A DNA stretch of 64,000 nt. Origin: a virus. Both the position numbers and the translations under genes were made by a program. This document shows, piece by piece, positions 1-7,703 of this stretch (positions are counted from its first letter, which is position 1; each line of letters opens with the position of its first letter). Location: IMG/VR virus record IMGVR_UViG_3300005613_000002, positions 62,001-126,000 of that record. One strand, given 5' to 3'. The notes under the pieces were generated by a model. That model was given only the letters and a program-made list of their open reading frames with translations, had not been told where the DNA came from and made no database searches.

Positions 1-605
1 TTCATAAAAACCCATAACTCATAAGTTAAGATATTAGCAAGAGGTCCTGCTGCAAAAAGAAATATTTTATCTTTAGAATTTTCATAATCTTTCATTATTT
101 CACTAAACACATTATAATCCTTTAACCATGCATCAGTACCAACATGATATGTTTTTTCAACATTAAATGGTAATAATGAAGTATCTGCCTTATCATTTAC
201 AACCATTACAATATCATGATTATTCATTTCTGGAACAAATTCAGATAAAAAACGTTTATAATTTGAATTAACATAAATATTTGCCCAAGTCAAATGTTCT
301 TCATCTTGACATGACTTAGTTTTCATATATTTATATTTTTCCTGACCAACACAACAAGGACATGCAATACCAATATAATATCCATCATCAGTTGTCGTAT
401 ATGAATATTCTAGTTTATTTCTAACACCAACATATTCATTCATATTTGGGTCATATCTAAATTCACCATTTTTTTGATTCCGTAAATCAATAAATTTATT
501 TTCTAATATCATTAATTCACCATCACCCCATCGTGACAATGAAAAATGTTCATTAGACTTAATTTTATTTAAAAACTTATCAAAATCACCACCAAATGTT
601 TTCAT
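1..605 (-). CDS. GT-D-like (DUF1792-type) glycosyltransferase, partial at window edge
   Basis: The reading frame starts at the ATG at 605 and runs off the left edge without a stop, so the C-terminus is missing. Residues 22-30 read SLSRWGDGE, which resembles the conserved RxGDGE motif near the N-terminus of DUF1792 (GT-D fold) sugar transferases. A CPCC stretch follows about 50 residues later. It is the last gene of a five-gene minus-strand run of glycosyltransferase-like ORFs and starts 2 bases beyond the stop of its upstream neighbour. The likely role is transfer of a sugar onto phage DNA, a virion protein or host glycan; the acceptor cannot be read from sequence. Confidence 0.6.
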   Translation of the reverse strand, partial: MKTFGGDFDKFLNKIKSNEHFSLSRWGDGELMILENKFIDLRNQKNGEFRYDPNMNEYVGVRNKLEYSYTTTDDGYYIGIACPCCVGQEKYKYMKTKSCQDEEHLTWANIYVNSNYKRFLSEFVPEMNNHDIVMVVNDKADTSLLPFNVEKTYHVGTDAWLKDYNVFSEIMKDYENSKDKIFLFAAGPLANILTYELWVFM

Positions 606-606
606 C

Positions 607-1341
607 TTATTTAATTTTATTTACAGTATCCCAACCACAATCAATACAATGAAAACAAACCTTATCTCTAACACCATAATGTGCGTTTTTTGTCCAAGAA
701 GCATTTTCATCATTACCAAATTTCATCCCAACTTTAAAATCTGAACTCCACAAATTTTTATTACTAATTGGATGTGGTGGGACAAATGTATTAATACCTC
801 CATACTTTTGTGCTAAATATGAAAACATAATATCTTCACCATTATCCCAAGTAAAAGGTTCTTCATACCATAAATATTTTGCCCATTCTTGTCTAAAAAA
901 CCAAGCATGACCAACTAAATCTACACGTTTTGTTTTATTTAATTGTTCACCATTCCATCCAATTTTATCGAAAGGTAAATATGATTTCCCTTTAATAATA
1001 ACACCACTACCACCAAGAATACCATTTGTTTCAGGATTTTCAATTGTTTCAAGACAATTCTTTAACCAATCTTTTTGTGGTATTGTATCATCATCAAACA
1101 TCGCAACATATGGAGTTTTCAATAATAATGGAACTGTAAATCTTCCAAAAAATTTAGTATTCCAATTACACGTATATGTTTTTATTTCTTTATCTTTTGG
1201 AAGATATTGTCCAACATCACTTTTATTATACCAAACATGAATATTTTCACTCTTTACTTCAATTGATTGATCTTTAATTGCTTGAATCTGTTGTTCAAGT
1301 GTGTGTGGTCTTTTATAAACATTTAATATTACACTTACCAT
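607..1341 (-). CDS. Family 2-like (GT-A) glycosyltransferase
   Basis: A 244-residue protein. It opens with MVSVILNVYKRP, the usual first beta-strand and loop of GT2 enzymes, and carries a DDD triplet at residues 83-85 (MFDDDTIP), the expected DxD metal/nucleotide-sugar site. Its start overlaps the 3' end of the upstream glycosyltransferase by 7 bases, so the two are probably translationally coupled. There is no membrane segment, so it should act in the cytoplasm. The substrate is unknown; it could decorate phage DNA, capsid or fibers. Confidence 0.8.
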   Translation of the reverse strand: MVSVILNVYKRPHTLEQQIQAIKDQSIEVKSENIHVWYNKSDVGQYLPKDKEIKTYTCNWNTKFFGRFTVPLLLKTPYVAMFDDDTIPQKDWLKNCLETIENPETNGILGGSGVIIKGKSYLPFDKIGWNGEQLNKTKRVDLVGHAWFFRQEWAKYLWYEEPFTWDNGEDIMFSYLAQKYGGINTFVPPHPISNKNLWSSDFKVGMKFGNDENASWTKNAHYGVRDKVCFHCIDCGWDTVNKIK

Positions 1342-2336
1342 AATTTACCTATATATTTTTGAGTATATACACCACCTTGCCCATCAATTCTAACATCACC
1401 ATGTAATTTTGAATCACCATTACCATCATGATAAACTAACGAATTTTCAGTTCTATATATCTCGTTATTTAAATAACCAATTGCGTCACCAATTTGAGTC
1501 CAAGCACGAACAGGGACTCCAGCTTTACAAACTTCATCAGCATTAACCTCAAGCATTTTATATTCCATAAACTCAATTACATCAATATCAATTAATGCAA
1601 TTCCATCAACAAAATGCTTATTTGACCACCAACTTTCGAATTCAGATGTTTCATTAAATGACCATAAATGTGGTGCTATCGCCATTATATTGCTGTTTTT
1701 TTCTTTTTTATTAAAAAATAAATCTGTTAATACATTTAAGAAATCTTTTGATAATATAAAATCATCATCCATCTGTAATACAGCATGACATTTTACTTCT
1801 TTTAAAATTTCCCACATCTGATTATAACAATACCAATGCAATACTTTTCCATTTGGTTTTTCATTTTTTATATAATGAATATTAGGATAAATATTAAGTA
1901 AATTATCATATCTTTCATCATCAGAACCATCATTTAATAATACTAATTTAAATGTATATTTTGTTGGTTCATTATATAATTGTGAAATAATTCTTTCTAC
2001 TTTTTCATATCTATTATATGATGGAATACATATTACAACATCAAAATCAACAAATGCTTTTTTTTGATATGGTGTTGGCATTAAGTTAACAACAACATCA
2101 TTTTTTATTTCACCCCTAAATTCTTTTTGAATTCTAATACCTTCCCTTCTTTTATTTCGTAAAAAAGGATTGGGTTGTTCATTCTTTAAAATTGGGATAG
2201 GTTTAGATTTATCTCCAAAAATTCTCCTACGATTTCTTTCATTCATGTTGTTCTTTTTTTCGATATACAAATTTTTATCATGTCTATGTTGTATCTTTTT
2301 AAGTATTAGTTCTTTTTTGTCAATTTTTTTTCTCAT
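1335..2336 (-). CDS. Family 2-like glycosyltransferase with basic N-terminal extension
   Basis: A 333-residue protein. The first 95 residues are lysine/arginine-rich and lack the GT-A fold signature. From about residue 99 the GT2 pattern begins (VVICIPSYNR, then LLNDGSDDE at about 134), with the DxD motif as MDDD at 189-192. The basic extension could bind DNA or anchor the enzyme to a partner, which is inference. It is coupled to the downstream gene by a 7-base overlap. The 24-base gap upstream has no clear promoter motif. Confidence 0.75.
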   Translation of the reverse strand: MRKKIDKKELILKKIQHRHDKNLYIEKKNNMNERNRRRIFGDKSKPIPILKNEQPNPFLRNKRREGIRIQKEFRGEIKNDVVVNLMPTPYQKKAFVDFDVVICIPSYNRYEKVERIISQLYNEPTKYTFKLVLLNDGSDDERYDNLLNIYPNIHYIKNEKPNGKVLHWYCYNQMWEILKEVKCHAVLQMDDDFILSKDFLNVLTDLFFNKKEKNSNIMAIAPHLWSFNETSEFESWWSNKHFVDGIALIDIDVIEFMEYKMLEVNADEVCKAGVPVRAWTQIGDAIGYLNNEIYRTENSLVYHDGNGDSKLHGDVRIDGQGGVYTQKYIGKLW

Positions 2337-2360
2337 AATTATAACTATATATTTAAATAG

Positions 2361-2987
2361 TTATAAAGAATGTTTTCGTCTTAATGCTGCTAATCCACTA
2401 TCTGTTCCTTTAGATGTTATACCTGAGTCAAGATAATAGGCATAAAATTTAAGATTTGGAACTAACACACCTTTTCCTCCATTTTTCACAATTGTTAACC
2501 AAATATCCCAATCTTGTAATCTTTTTAAATTTTCATCAAACATTGGAAAATTATCTCTCCTGATTAAAGACATTGTTGAAATATAATTCATTCCTTTTAA
2601 CACTTGTGCATTAAATGGTCTTGATGGAATTTGAAAATTACCATGCATAGGATGTGATTCTGGATGTAATACAATACCATGATAGCCAGTATATGAAAAT
2701 GCTGCTGTTTGATCTTTTATTAGCTTTTCATATAATGATTTAATGTAATTTTTCGGTAATAAAATATCATCATCACAGAAGAATACAAAAGGTTGTGTAG
2801 ATTTTTTAAATCCATCATTTCTTTTCTTTGGTGCTGTACCTTCATTATCATTAATAATAATTTCCATTACATCATTCGCTTCGATTAATGGTAAGACCAT
2901 ATTTGTGAAAAAATCCCTTCTACTTTTACTTAAAGGCACAATAACACTAATTGGTAATCCTTCTTCTACTTTATCTACTTTTATCAT
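2361..2987 (-). CDS. Family 2-like glycosyltransferase
   Basis: A 208-residue, single-domain GT-A candidate. ISVIVPLSKSR forms the first strand at residues 13-23, NDNEG follows near 47, and CDDD at 71-74 is the DxD site (VFFCDDDILLP). Its start codon overlaps the stop of the upstream gene by 4 bases (ATGA), indicating translational coupling. It is shorter than most GT2 enzymes but keeps the motifs expected for catalysis. The acceptor is unknown. Confidence 0.75.
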   Translation of the reverse strand: MIKVDKVEEGLPISVIVPLSKSRRDFFTNMVLPLIEANDVMEIIINDNEGTAPKKRNDGFKKSTQPFVFFCDDDILLPKNYIKSLYEKLIKDQTAAFSYTGYHGIVLHPESHPMHGNFQIPSRPFNAQVLKGMNYISTMSLIRRDNFPMFDENLKRLQDWDIWLTIVKNGGKGVLVPNLKFYAYYLDSGITSKGTDSGLAALRRKHSL

Positions 2988-3673
2988 TCTTCATAATTTA
3001 ATGGTAAATCATTTTTATATTTTTCAGCAAATTGCTTTCTATTTACTTCCCATTGCTCATTAGTCATACCTACTGACTTATGTAATATTCTAATATCAGT
3101 GGTTACACCAATATTACAACCATCTAAATAATTAGGTATGCAAAATGATAGATCATATAAATGAAAACCATTAAAATCTTCATCAAATTTATTTTCAATA
3201 TTATTACAATCAACAGCCATAAATAAACCATCAACAAGAACAACTGGTTTAATATATCCTGCAACAGGTTTTGCATATTCATTCACCCATGTATTAATAC
3301 CATCAGTATGTTCTACAACACCATACATTTTAGACCTATCATTCCACCACACACCATTTTCACCAAGATGTGGACTTCCAGCAACACCAATAATATCGAA
3401 ATCAAAATTATTAAATTTATTTAATAATAATTTACCCCAATTTTTAGTTTTAAATACAATATCATTATGACAAAACACCATAATTGCATCACTATTATTA
3501 TATTCACCTATTGCTTTGTTATAAATTTCTGTTAAACTATATTGATTAAAATTTTGATAACCATGAACAGTACATTTAACTTTACCAACAGTTTCTAAAA
3601 CATGATGATTAAATTTATGATTTTCTTCTTCAGTAAGATGTGAAGAATAAATTACAATTATATTATTTTTCAT
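2984..3673 (-). CDS. Glycosyltransferase-like protein
   Basis: A 229-residue protein at the head of the glycosyltransferase run. Residues 66-75 (MVFCHNDIVF) look like the DxD region of GT-A enzymes with HND in place of DDD. A later stretch, KPVVLVDGLFMAVD, resembles the conserved DG.f.a strand of this superfamily. The altered DxD lowers certainty about activity. No GTATTTATA-type motif is visible in the 66 bases upstream, so the promoter of this run is unclear. Confidence 0.6.
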   Translation of the reverse strand: MKNNIIVIYSSHLTEEENHKFNHHVLETVGKVKCTVHGYQNFNQYSLTEIYNKAIGEYNNSDAIMVFCHNDIVFKTKNWGKLLLNKFNNFDFDIIGVAGSPHLGENGVWWNDRSKMYGVVEHTDGINTWVNEYAKPVAGYIKPVVLVDGLFMAVDCNNIENKFDEDFNGFHLYDLSFCIPNYLDGCNIGVTTDIRILHKSVGMTNEQWEVNRKQFAEKYKNDLPLNYEE

Positions 3674-3739
3674 TTATTATTAATTAAAATTATTGCAATT
3701 ACAAACTTACTAATTAATAATTAATATATCAAGTGTAAT

Positions 3740-4054
3740 TTATTGTGTTTTAAATTTAGTTAGAATTGCTTCATAATCAGCCTTAACCTTTGCAAGTGGG
3801 AATGGTATTCTAATTAATGCATTATCTGTAATATCAAATTCTGATACATATTCTGGATTTGCATATAAAATAAGAAAATCATAAAATGGATTTCCATAAT
3901 ATTTTTGTGATAATTTATCTAATCTACTAAAATCAGGATTCCAATTCTCATATTTATCACTTGAATTAATTGGTAAATTAACAAAAGGAATATCATCTTT
4001 TGTACCGTCATCATTTTCTAAAATTGAATATCTATTATAATCAGTATATGGCAT
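3740..4054 (-). CDS. Baseplate wedge protein, T4 gp53-like
   Basis: A 104-residue protein. The middle reads RLDKLSQKYYGNPFYDFLILYANPE and the end DNALIRIPFPL. This is the pattern of gp53/LysM-like tail proteins, in which a small fold organised around a Y-G-[ND]-P motif is followed by an R-[IV]-P-x-P strand. T4 gp53 (about 196 residues) joins baseplate wedges; this copy is half that length. It lies 3 bases beyond the stop of a large baseplate protein, which supports the assignment. It could alternatively be another tail-X-like small protein. Confidence 0.6.
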   Translation of the reverse strand: MPYTDYNRYSILENDDGTKDDIPFVNLPINSSDKYENWNPDFSRLDKLSQKYYGNPFYDFLILYANPEYVSEFDITDNALIRIPFPLAKVKADYEAILTKFKTQ

Positions 4055-4057
4055 CTT

Positions 4058-7000
4058 TTAATTTATTAATTTGTTTAATTTTTCTTTTTCAGTTGCCAAT
4101 ATACCTTTCATATAACTTTCTTGTTTATTTGCAACATCAGATGGTAATTTATACATACCTTCAGAACTAAAATTAGAGTTAGCATAATAATTAAATGATA
4201 CAGCATTTTGAAGTGCATCGATAGGTCCTTTCAACGATTGACCACCCATTACTTTCATACTTAATGTAACATTTGCCATCATTGGCTGCATTCCAAATCC
4301 TTCTGGATTCATATCCCAAGGACTATCAACATAATCAATATTTAAACTTTCAATAATTACTTTTGTATAAAAGAAATCACCAACTCTTAAAATACAAATT
4401 GGTTGACGACCAAAAACTGAATTTTTTGCTCTTGTAATATTATTATCATCAACTTGCACATCATATCTTAATGCAGCACCTTGTCTCATACATTGCTGTA
4501 AGAATGTTAACCTTTTATGAAAATCTTCAGGAGTTTGTGAATGAAATGCTGGATAAAAATTATTTTTATTAATTGAGCTAAAACCATTTAATATTGCACT
4601 TTCATCAGCAGTTCTTTCATTCATTAAACAATCCGAAGCATTATTTTTTTGTTTATTTTTCTCATTTTCTAATCCAACAATTTCATTATTGATATCATCA
4701 ATAGTTTTTTGTTCATCAGCAGTTAATGTTTTTGAAATATTATCAACTGATTTATCATTTCTAACTATTTTTATTTCTGAATATCTATCTTGTTTAGCTG
4801 ATTTAAGAGCAATTCCACTTACTGTAGCACCATCATCACTAGCTTTAGTACTACCTAAACTTTCTGTTGTAATTTCAACACCCATTTGATCTGGTGTTTT
4901 TCCAAATAATGCTAAAATTTTTCTTTCAATAAAATTCTTTGCAGCATCTGCCCTTCTTTGTCCTAATAATTCATTATATTCTGAGGTATATAATTTTGAT
5001 GCTGACCCAATAATTTCAATTTTATAATATTCTCTATCTTCTTCGTTTTCGAAAAATCTTTTTAATTCAGAAATTAAAGGAACTGTATTACCAAAAAAAT
5101 CAGTTTCAAAAACAGAAGTATATTGTGAATATGAATATGGTTTTGAAACTTCATAATAAGTCTTCCCACTAACATTTACAGTATTTAAATCACCAATATA
5201 AAATATATCTTTATTTAATCCATAATGAGTTAAATCAGTAGTTGTAATAATTTCAGGATGAATATCATATGAATTATCATACATAGTATCAATAATTGAA
5301 CTTAAATTATCACTTACTTTAGGTACATCATTTGGAAAATATATAGTAAATGTTTTAGAATTCTTATTTAAATTTGGTTGAATTGATTTATTATCGCCAA
5401 TAATTAATTCTTTCTTATTTTCAAGTTCTTTTATTTTTGCCTCTTGATTAGTTTGTGGTGTAATATTGGTCAATTTATCACCACCAAAAGCAAAGAATTC
5501 TGCAATATCTTTATGTGATGTTTTACTATCTTTATAATTTTTTACATGTGGTGGATAATCAATTAATAATGAAAAATTAAGCACAGCACTTCTTTCAGAA
5601 TTTTGATAATTATACATCGGCTCACCTCTACCAACCATAACTGTTGATTCAAATTTAGCATTAGTTGTTTCATTAATTTCTAATGCGTATGGTGGAAACC
5701 ACATTATACGTCCATTGAAAGGACCTACTTCACACACAGGAATTGGTGACCCAAATTCATCATCAATTATACCAACTCCATCTTTACTAATAACTCTAAC
5801 TGCAAGATTTTCAAGACTAAACATTAAATCTTTATTATTAATGTTTCCTTCTTTATCTAATATTGGGTGTATTCTAGGTAAAACTGAATCATATATTACA
5901 GAATTTTCATTTCCACCATATACTTTATTCCCATTAAATCTTATTGTTTTCGTAAATTTATCATATTGGTCAATTGCTGAATGTTGACGAGTACCTCTAA
6001 CACTGGTATTATCACTAGAATCAGCATATGTACTATCATTAGATTTAAATAAACCTGAACCATTAAAACCTGCAATCTTATCACCTTTCATAAAGGCTTT
6101 TCTTGTCATATCAACAATTTCACCCTGAGAAGCAATAACTAAATTTCTAGTATACTCTAATAAACCAGTTTTAACATTAAAATCTGTCTCAAATTTTGAT
6201 TCATCTACAGTAAATCCCTGATAATTATCACCCCTATATTGTGCACCTACATTATTAGTAATATCATCAATTCCATCTCTACCCCAAACAATTTTATTTT
6301 CATTATTATTTAAGTTTCCTCTAAATTCAGTTTCATCACCAATCCAATCATTTTGTCCAAATACCGAAGTATATGTATAATCTTTTTTTAATGGATTACC
6401 CATCCAATCAATAGCATCATCATTTGGTGCATAATCACCATTACTATAATCTGCTGAATTAAACATGTTTTGATTAGCTACATCATTAGAATATTCAGAA
6501 TTATTTAAATATTGAACAATAAACGATTTATATGGATAAAATCTATTATTGTTAAAATCAAAAAATTTCTTATTGTTTGATAATAATATATTTTTAGTTC
6601 CTTGTATTGATGTTTCTGCTTCATCAGCCTTATCATAATAAACAACATTATAAGCATCATTATTAGGTCTAAATCTATTATTATTTATTGATGTAAATAA
6701 AAATTTTAATTGACCAGTACCTGTATTATTTAAAAAATCATTATTATCTGCATCCTTAGTAAACGGATAATTTTTATTTGGGTAAAAACCAGTTACACTA
6801 TCAATAAAATTACTAAAACCTGTTTTATCTTCTTTTTTAGTAATATTATAATTAATTCTTTTAGTAAATAATTTAGTGTCTTTATTTCCATCAAACAAAT
6901 TAGACACATTCATTATTGGTAAATAATCTTGAGCAACACTTGAACCAGCGTTCATAGCAAATTGTCTACCTAACATCACTAAACCAATTTCACTTAATGG

Positions 7001-7234
7001 TGTTCTATTAACAACCAATCTACCATAAATCGTATTTTCAAGATTATATGATTTAAATGGTGTTAAAAGACTAGTAATACTACTAATTGCACTTACTGTT
7101 TTATCAACAGCACCATCATCATATGTTGGATACTCAGTATATGGAGTATATAAATTTCTAGTTACTAATGTATCTCTTATTTGATTAGTAGTAGTTAATA
7201 GATTAGATGTTGTGATATCTGATTGTGTTGCCAT
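4058..7234 (-). CDS. Large baseplate/virion protein with internal OmpA-like domain
   Basis: The chosen start is the ATG at 7234 (MATQSDIT, 1058 residues), because a GTATTTATT motif lies 18 bases upstream of it and inside the longer frame that opens at 7312. The first 550 residues look like a virion protein without recognisable motifs. Near the middle is a segment with KIEIIGSASKLYTSEYNELLGQRRADAAK, which matches the peptidoglycan-binding OmpA C-terminal pattern (strand, then N..LG..RA..). A beta-rich end follows (PWDMNPEGFGMQPMMANVTL). The neighbours are a gp53-like protein and the tape measure, so it probably belongs to the baseplate or tail tip. The OmpA-like part may contact peptidoglycan during infection. 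Confidence 0.6.
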   Translation of the reverse strand: MATQSDITTSNLLTTTNQIRDTLVTRNLYTPYTEYPTYDDGAVDKTVSAISSITSLLTPFKSYNLENTIYGRLVVNRTPLSEIGLVMLGRQFAMNAGSSVAQDYLPIMNVSNLFDGNKDTKLFTKRINYNITKKEDKTGFSNFIDSVTGFYPNKNYPFTKDADNNDFLNNTGTGQLKFLFTSINNNRFRPNNDAYNVVYYDKADEAETSIQGTKNILLSNNKKFFDFNNNRFYPYKSFIVQYLNNSEYSNDVANQNMFNSADYSNGDYAPNDDAIDWMGNPLKKDYTYTSVFGQNDWIGDETEFRGNLNNNENKIVWGRDGIDDITNNVGAQYRGDNYQGFTVDESKFETDFNVKTGLLEYTRNLVIASQGEIVDMTRKAFMKGDKIAGFNGSGLFKSNDSTYADSSDNTSVRGTRQHSAIDQYDKFTKTIRFNGNKVYGGNENSVIYDSVLPRIHPILDKEGNINNKDLMFSLENLAVRVISKDGVGIIDDEFGSPIPVCEVGPFNGRIMWFPPYALEINETTNAKFESTVMVGRGEPMYNYQNSERSAVLNFSLLIDYPPHVKNYKDSKTSHKDIAEFFAFGGDKLTNITPQTNQEAKIKELENKKELIIGDNKSIQPNLNKNSKTFTIYFPNDVPKVSDNLSSIIDTMYDNSYDIHPEIITTTDLTHYGLNKDIFYIGDLNTVNVSGKTYYEVSKPYSYSQYTSVFETDFFGNTVPLISELKRFFENEEDREYYKIEIIGSASKLYTSEYNELLGQRRADAAKNFIERKILALFGKTPDQMGVEITTESLGSTKASDDGATVSGIALKSAKQDRYSEIKIVRNDKSVDNISKTLTADEQKTIDDINNEIVGLENEKNKQKNNASDCLMNERTADESAILNGFSSINKNNFYPAFHSQTPEDFHKRLTFLQQCMRQGAALRYDVQVDDNNITRAKNSVFGRQPICILRVGDFFYTKVIIESLNIDYVDSPWDMNPEGFGMQPMMANVTLSMKVMGGQSLKGPIDALQNAVSFNYYANSNFSSEGMYKLPSDVANKQESYMKGILATEKEKLNKLIN

Positions 7235-7252
7235 TAATATCTTATTATTTTT

Positions 7253-7261
7253 AATAAATAC
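7253..7261 (-). promoter_or_regulatory. Late-promoter-like motif GTATTTATT
   Basis: Sense sequence GTATTTATT, 18 bases before the ATG at 7234 and followed by an A-rich spacer. It belongs to the motif family found upstream of most transcription units in the window. Confidence 0.6.
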
Positions 7262-7703
7262 TTGTAATATTAAATTATTAAACATATTTTTACACTGCCA
7301 AAATCTACCCAAACCTCAACGCACAATATAAACTTATTTATCCTAAAACATTGTTGGGTATTAACCCAAGTGAAAAATTGAATGATAATAACTTGATCTA
7401 ACCAATCCAAATCAAAAGATTTGGATTTTTCCCTTAAATTGAGTATAATAAGTTAATGATTAAAATAGCGAATTTTAATGAGCATAGTATTCCTATTATT
7501 CAAATTGTTATTAGATTTGTAAAATTTAATAATCAAGTATGTAATTTTGTTTATTAAATTCGTAGAATTGAATAAAAAGACTTTTTGTGTATAAAGTGGA
7601 CTGGCTTATTAGACAGTTTGCTTTATTAAACGGAAAGTTCGTCAAAGTTACAAGAATTATTTTTAATAAACAAGAGATTTTTAATTAAATTCAAAAAATA
7701 AAA
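7262..7703. other. 442-base region without a convincing gene
   Basis: This lies between the stop of the tape-measure gene and the promoter motif of the large baseplate gene. It holds a small hairpin (TTGGGT-ATTA-ACCCAA, 7354-7369) and a plus-strand terminator-like hairpin at 7404-7430. A 33-codon plus-strand ORF at 7456-7557 has no supporting signal. The rest is low-complexity AT-rich sequence in which I see nothing. A leader, small RNA or replication-associated role is possible but unsupported. Confidence 0.4.
7404..7430 (+). terminator. Rho-independent terminator on the plus strand
   Basis: A perfect 10-bp stem AATCCAAATC / GATTTGGATT with an AAAA loop, followed by TTT and then CCC. The T-run is only on the plus side, yet both flanking genes are on the minus strand. 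This suggests a plus-strand transcript or an alternative structural role. Confidence 0.6.

Noticed and set aside
7456-7557. 33-codon plus-strand ORF
   Set aside because: No promoter motif, coupling or recognisable composition; expected by chance in AT-rich non-coding sequence.
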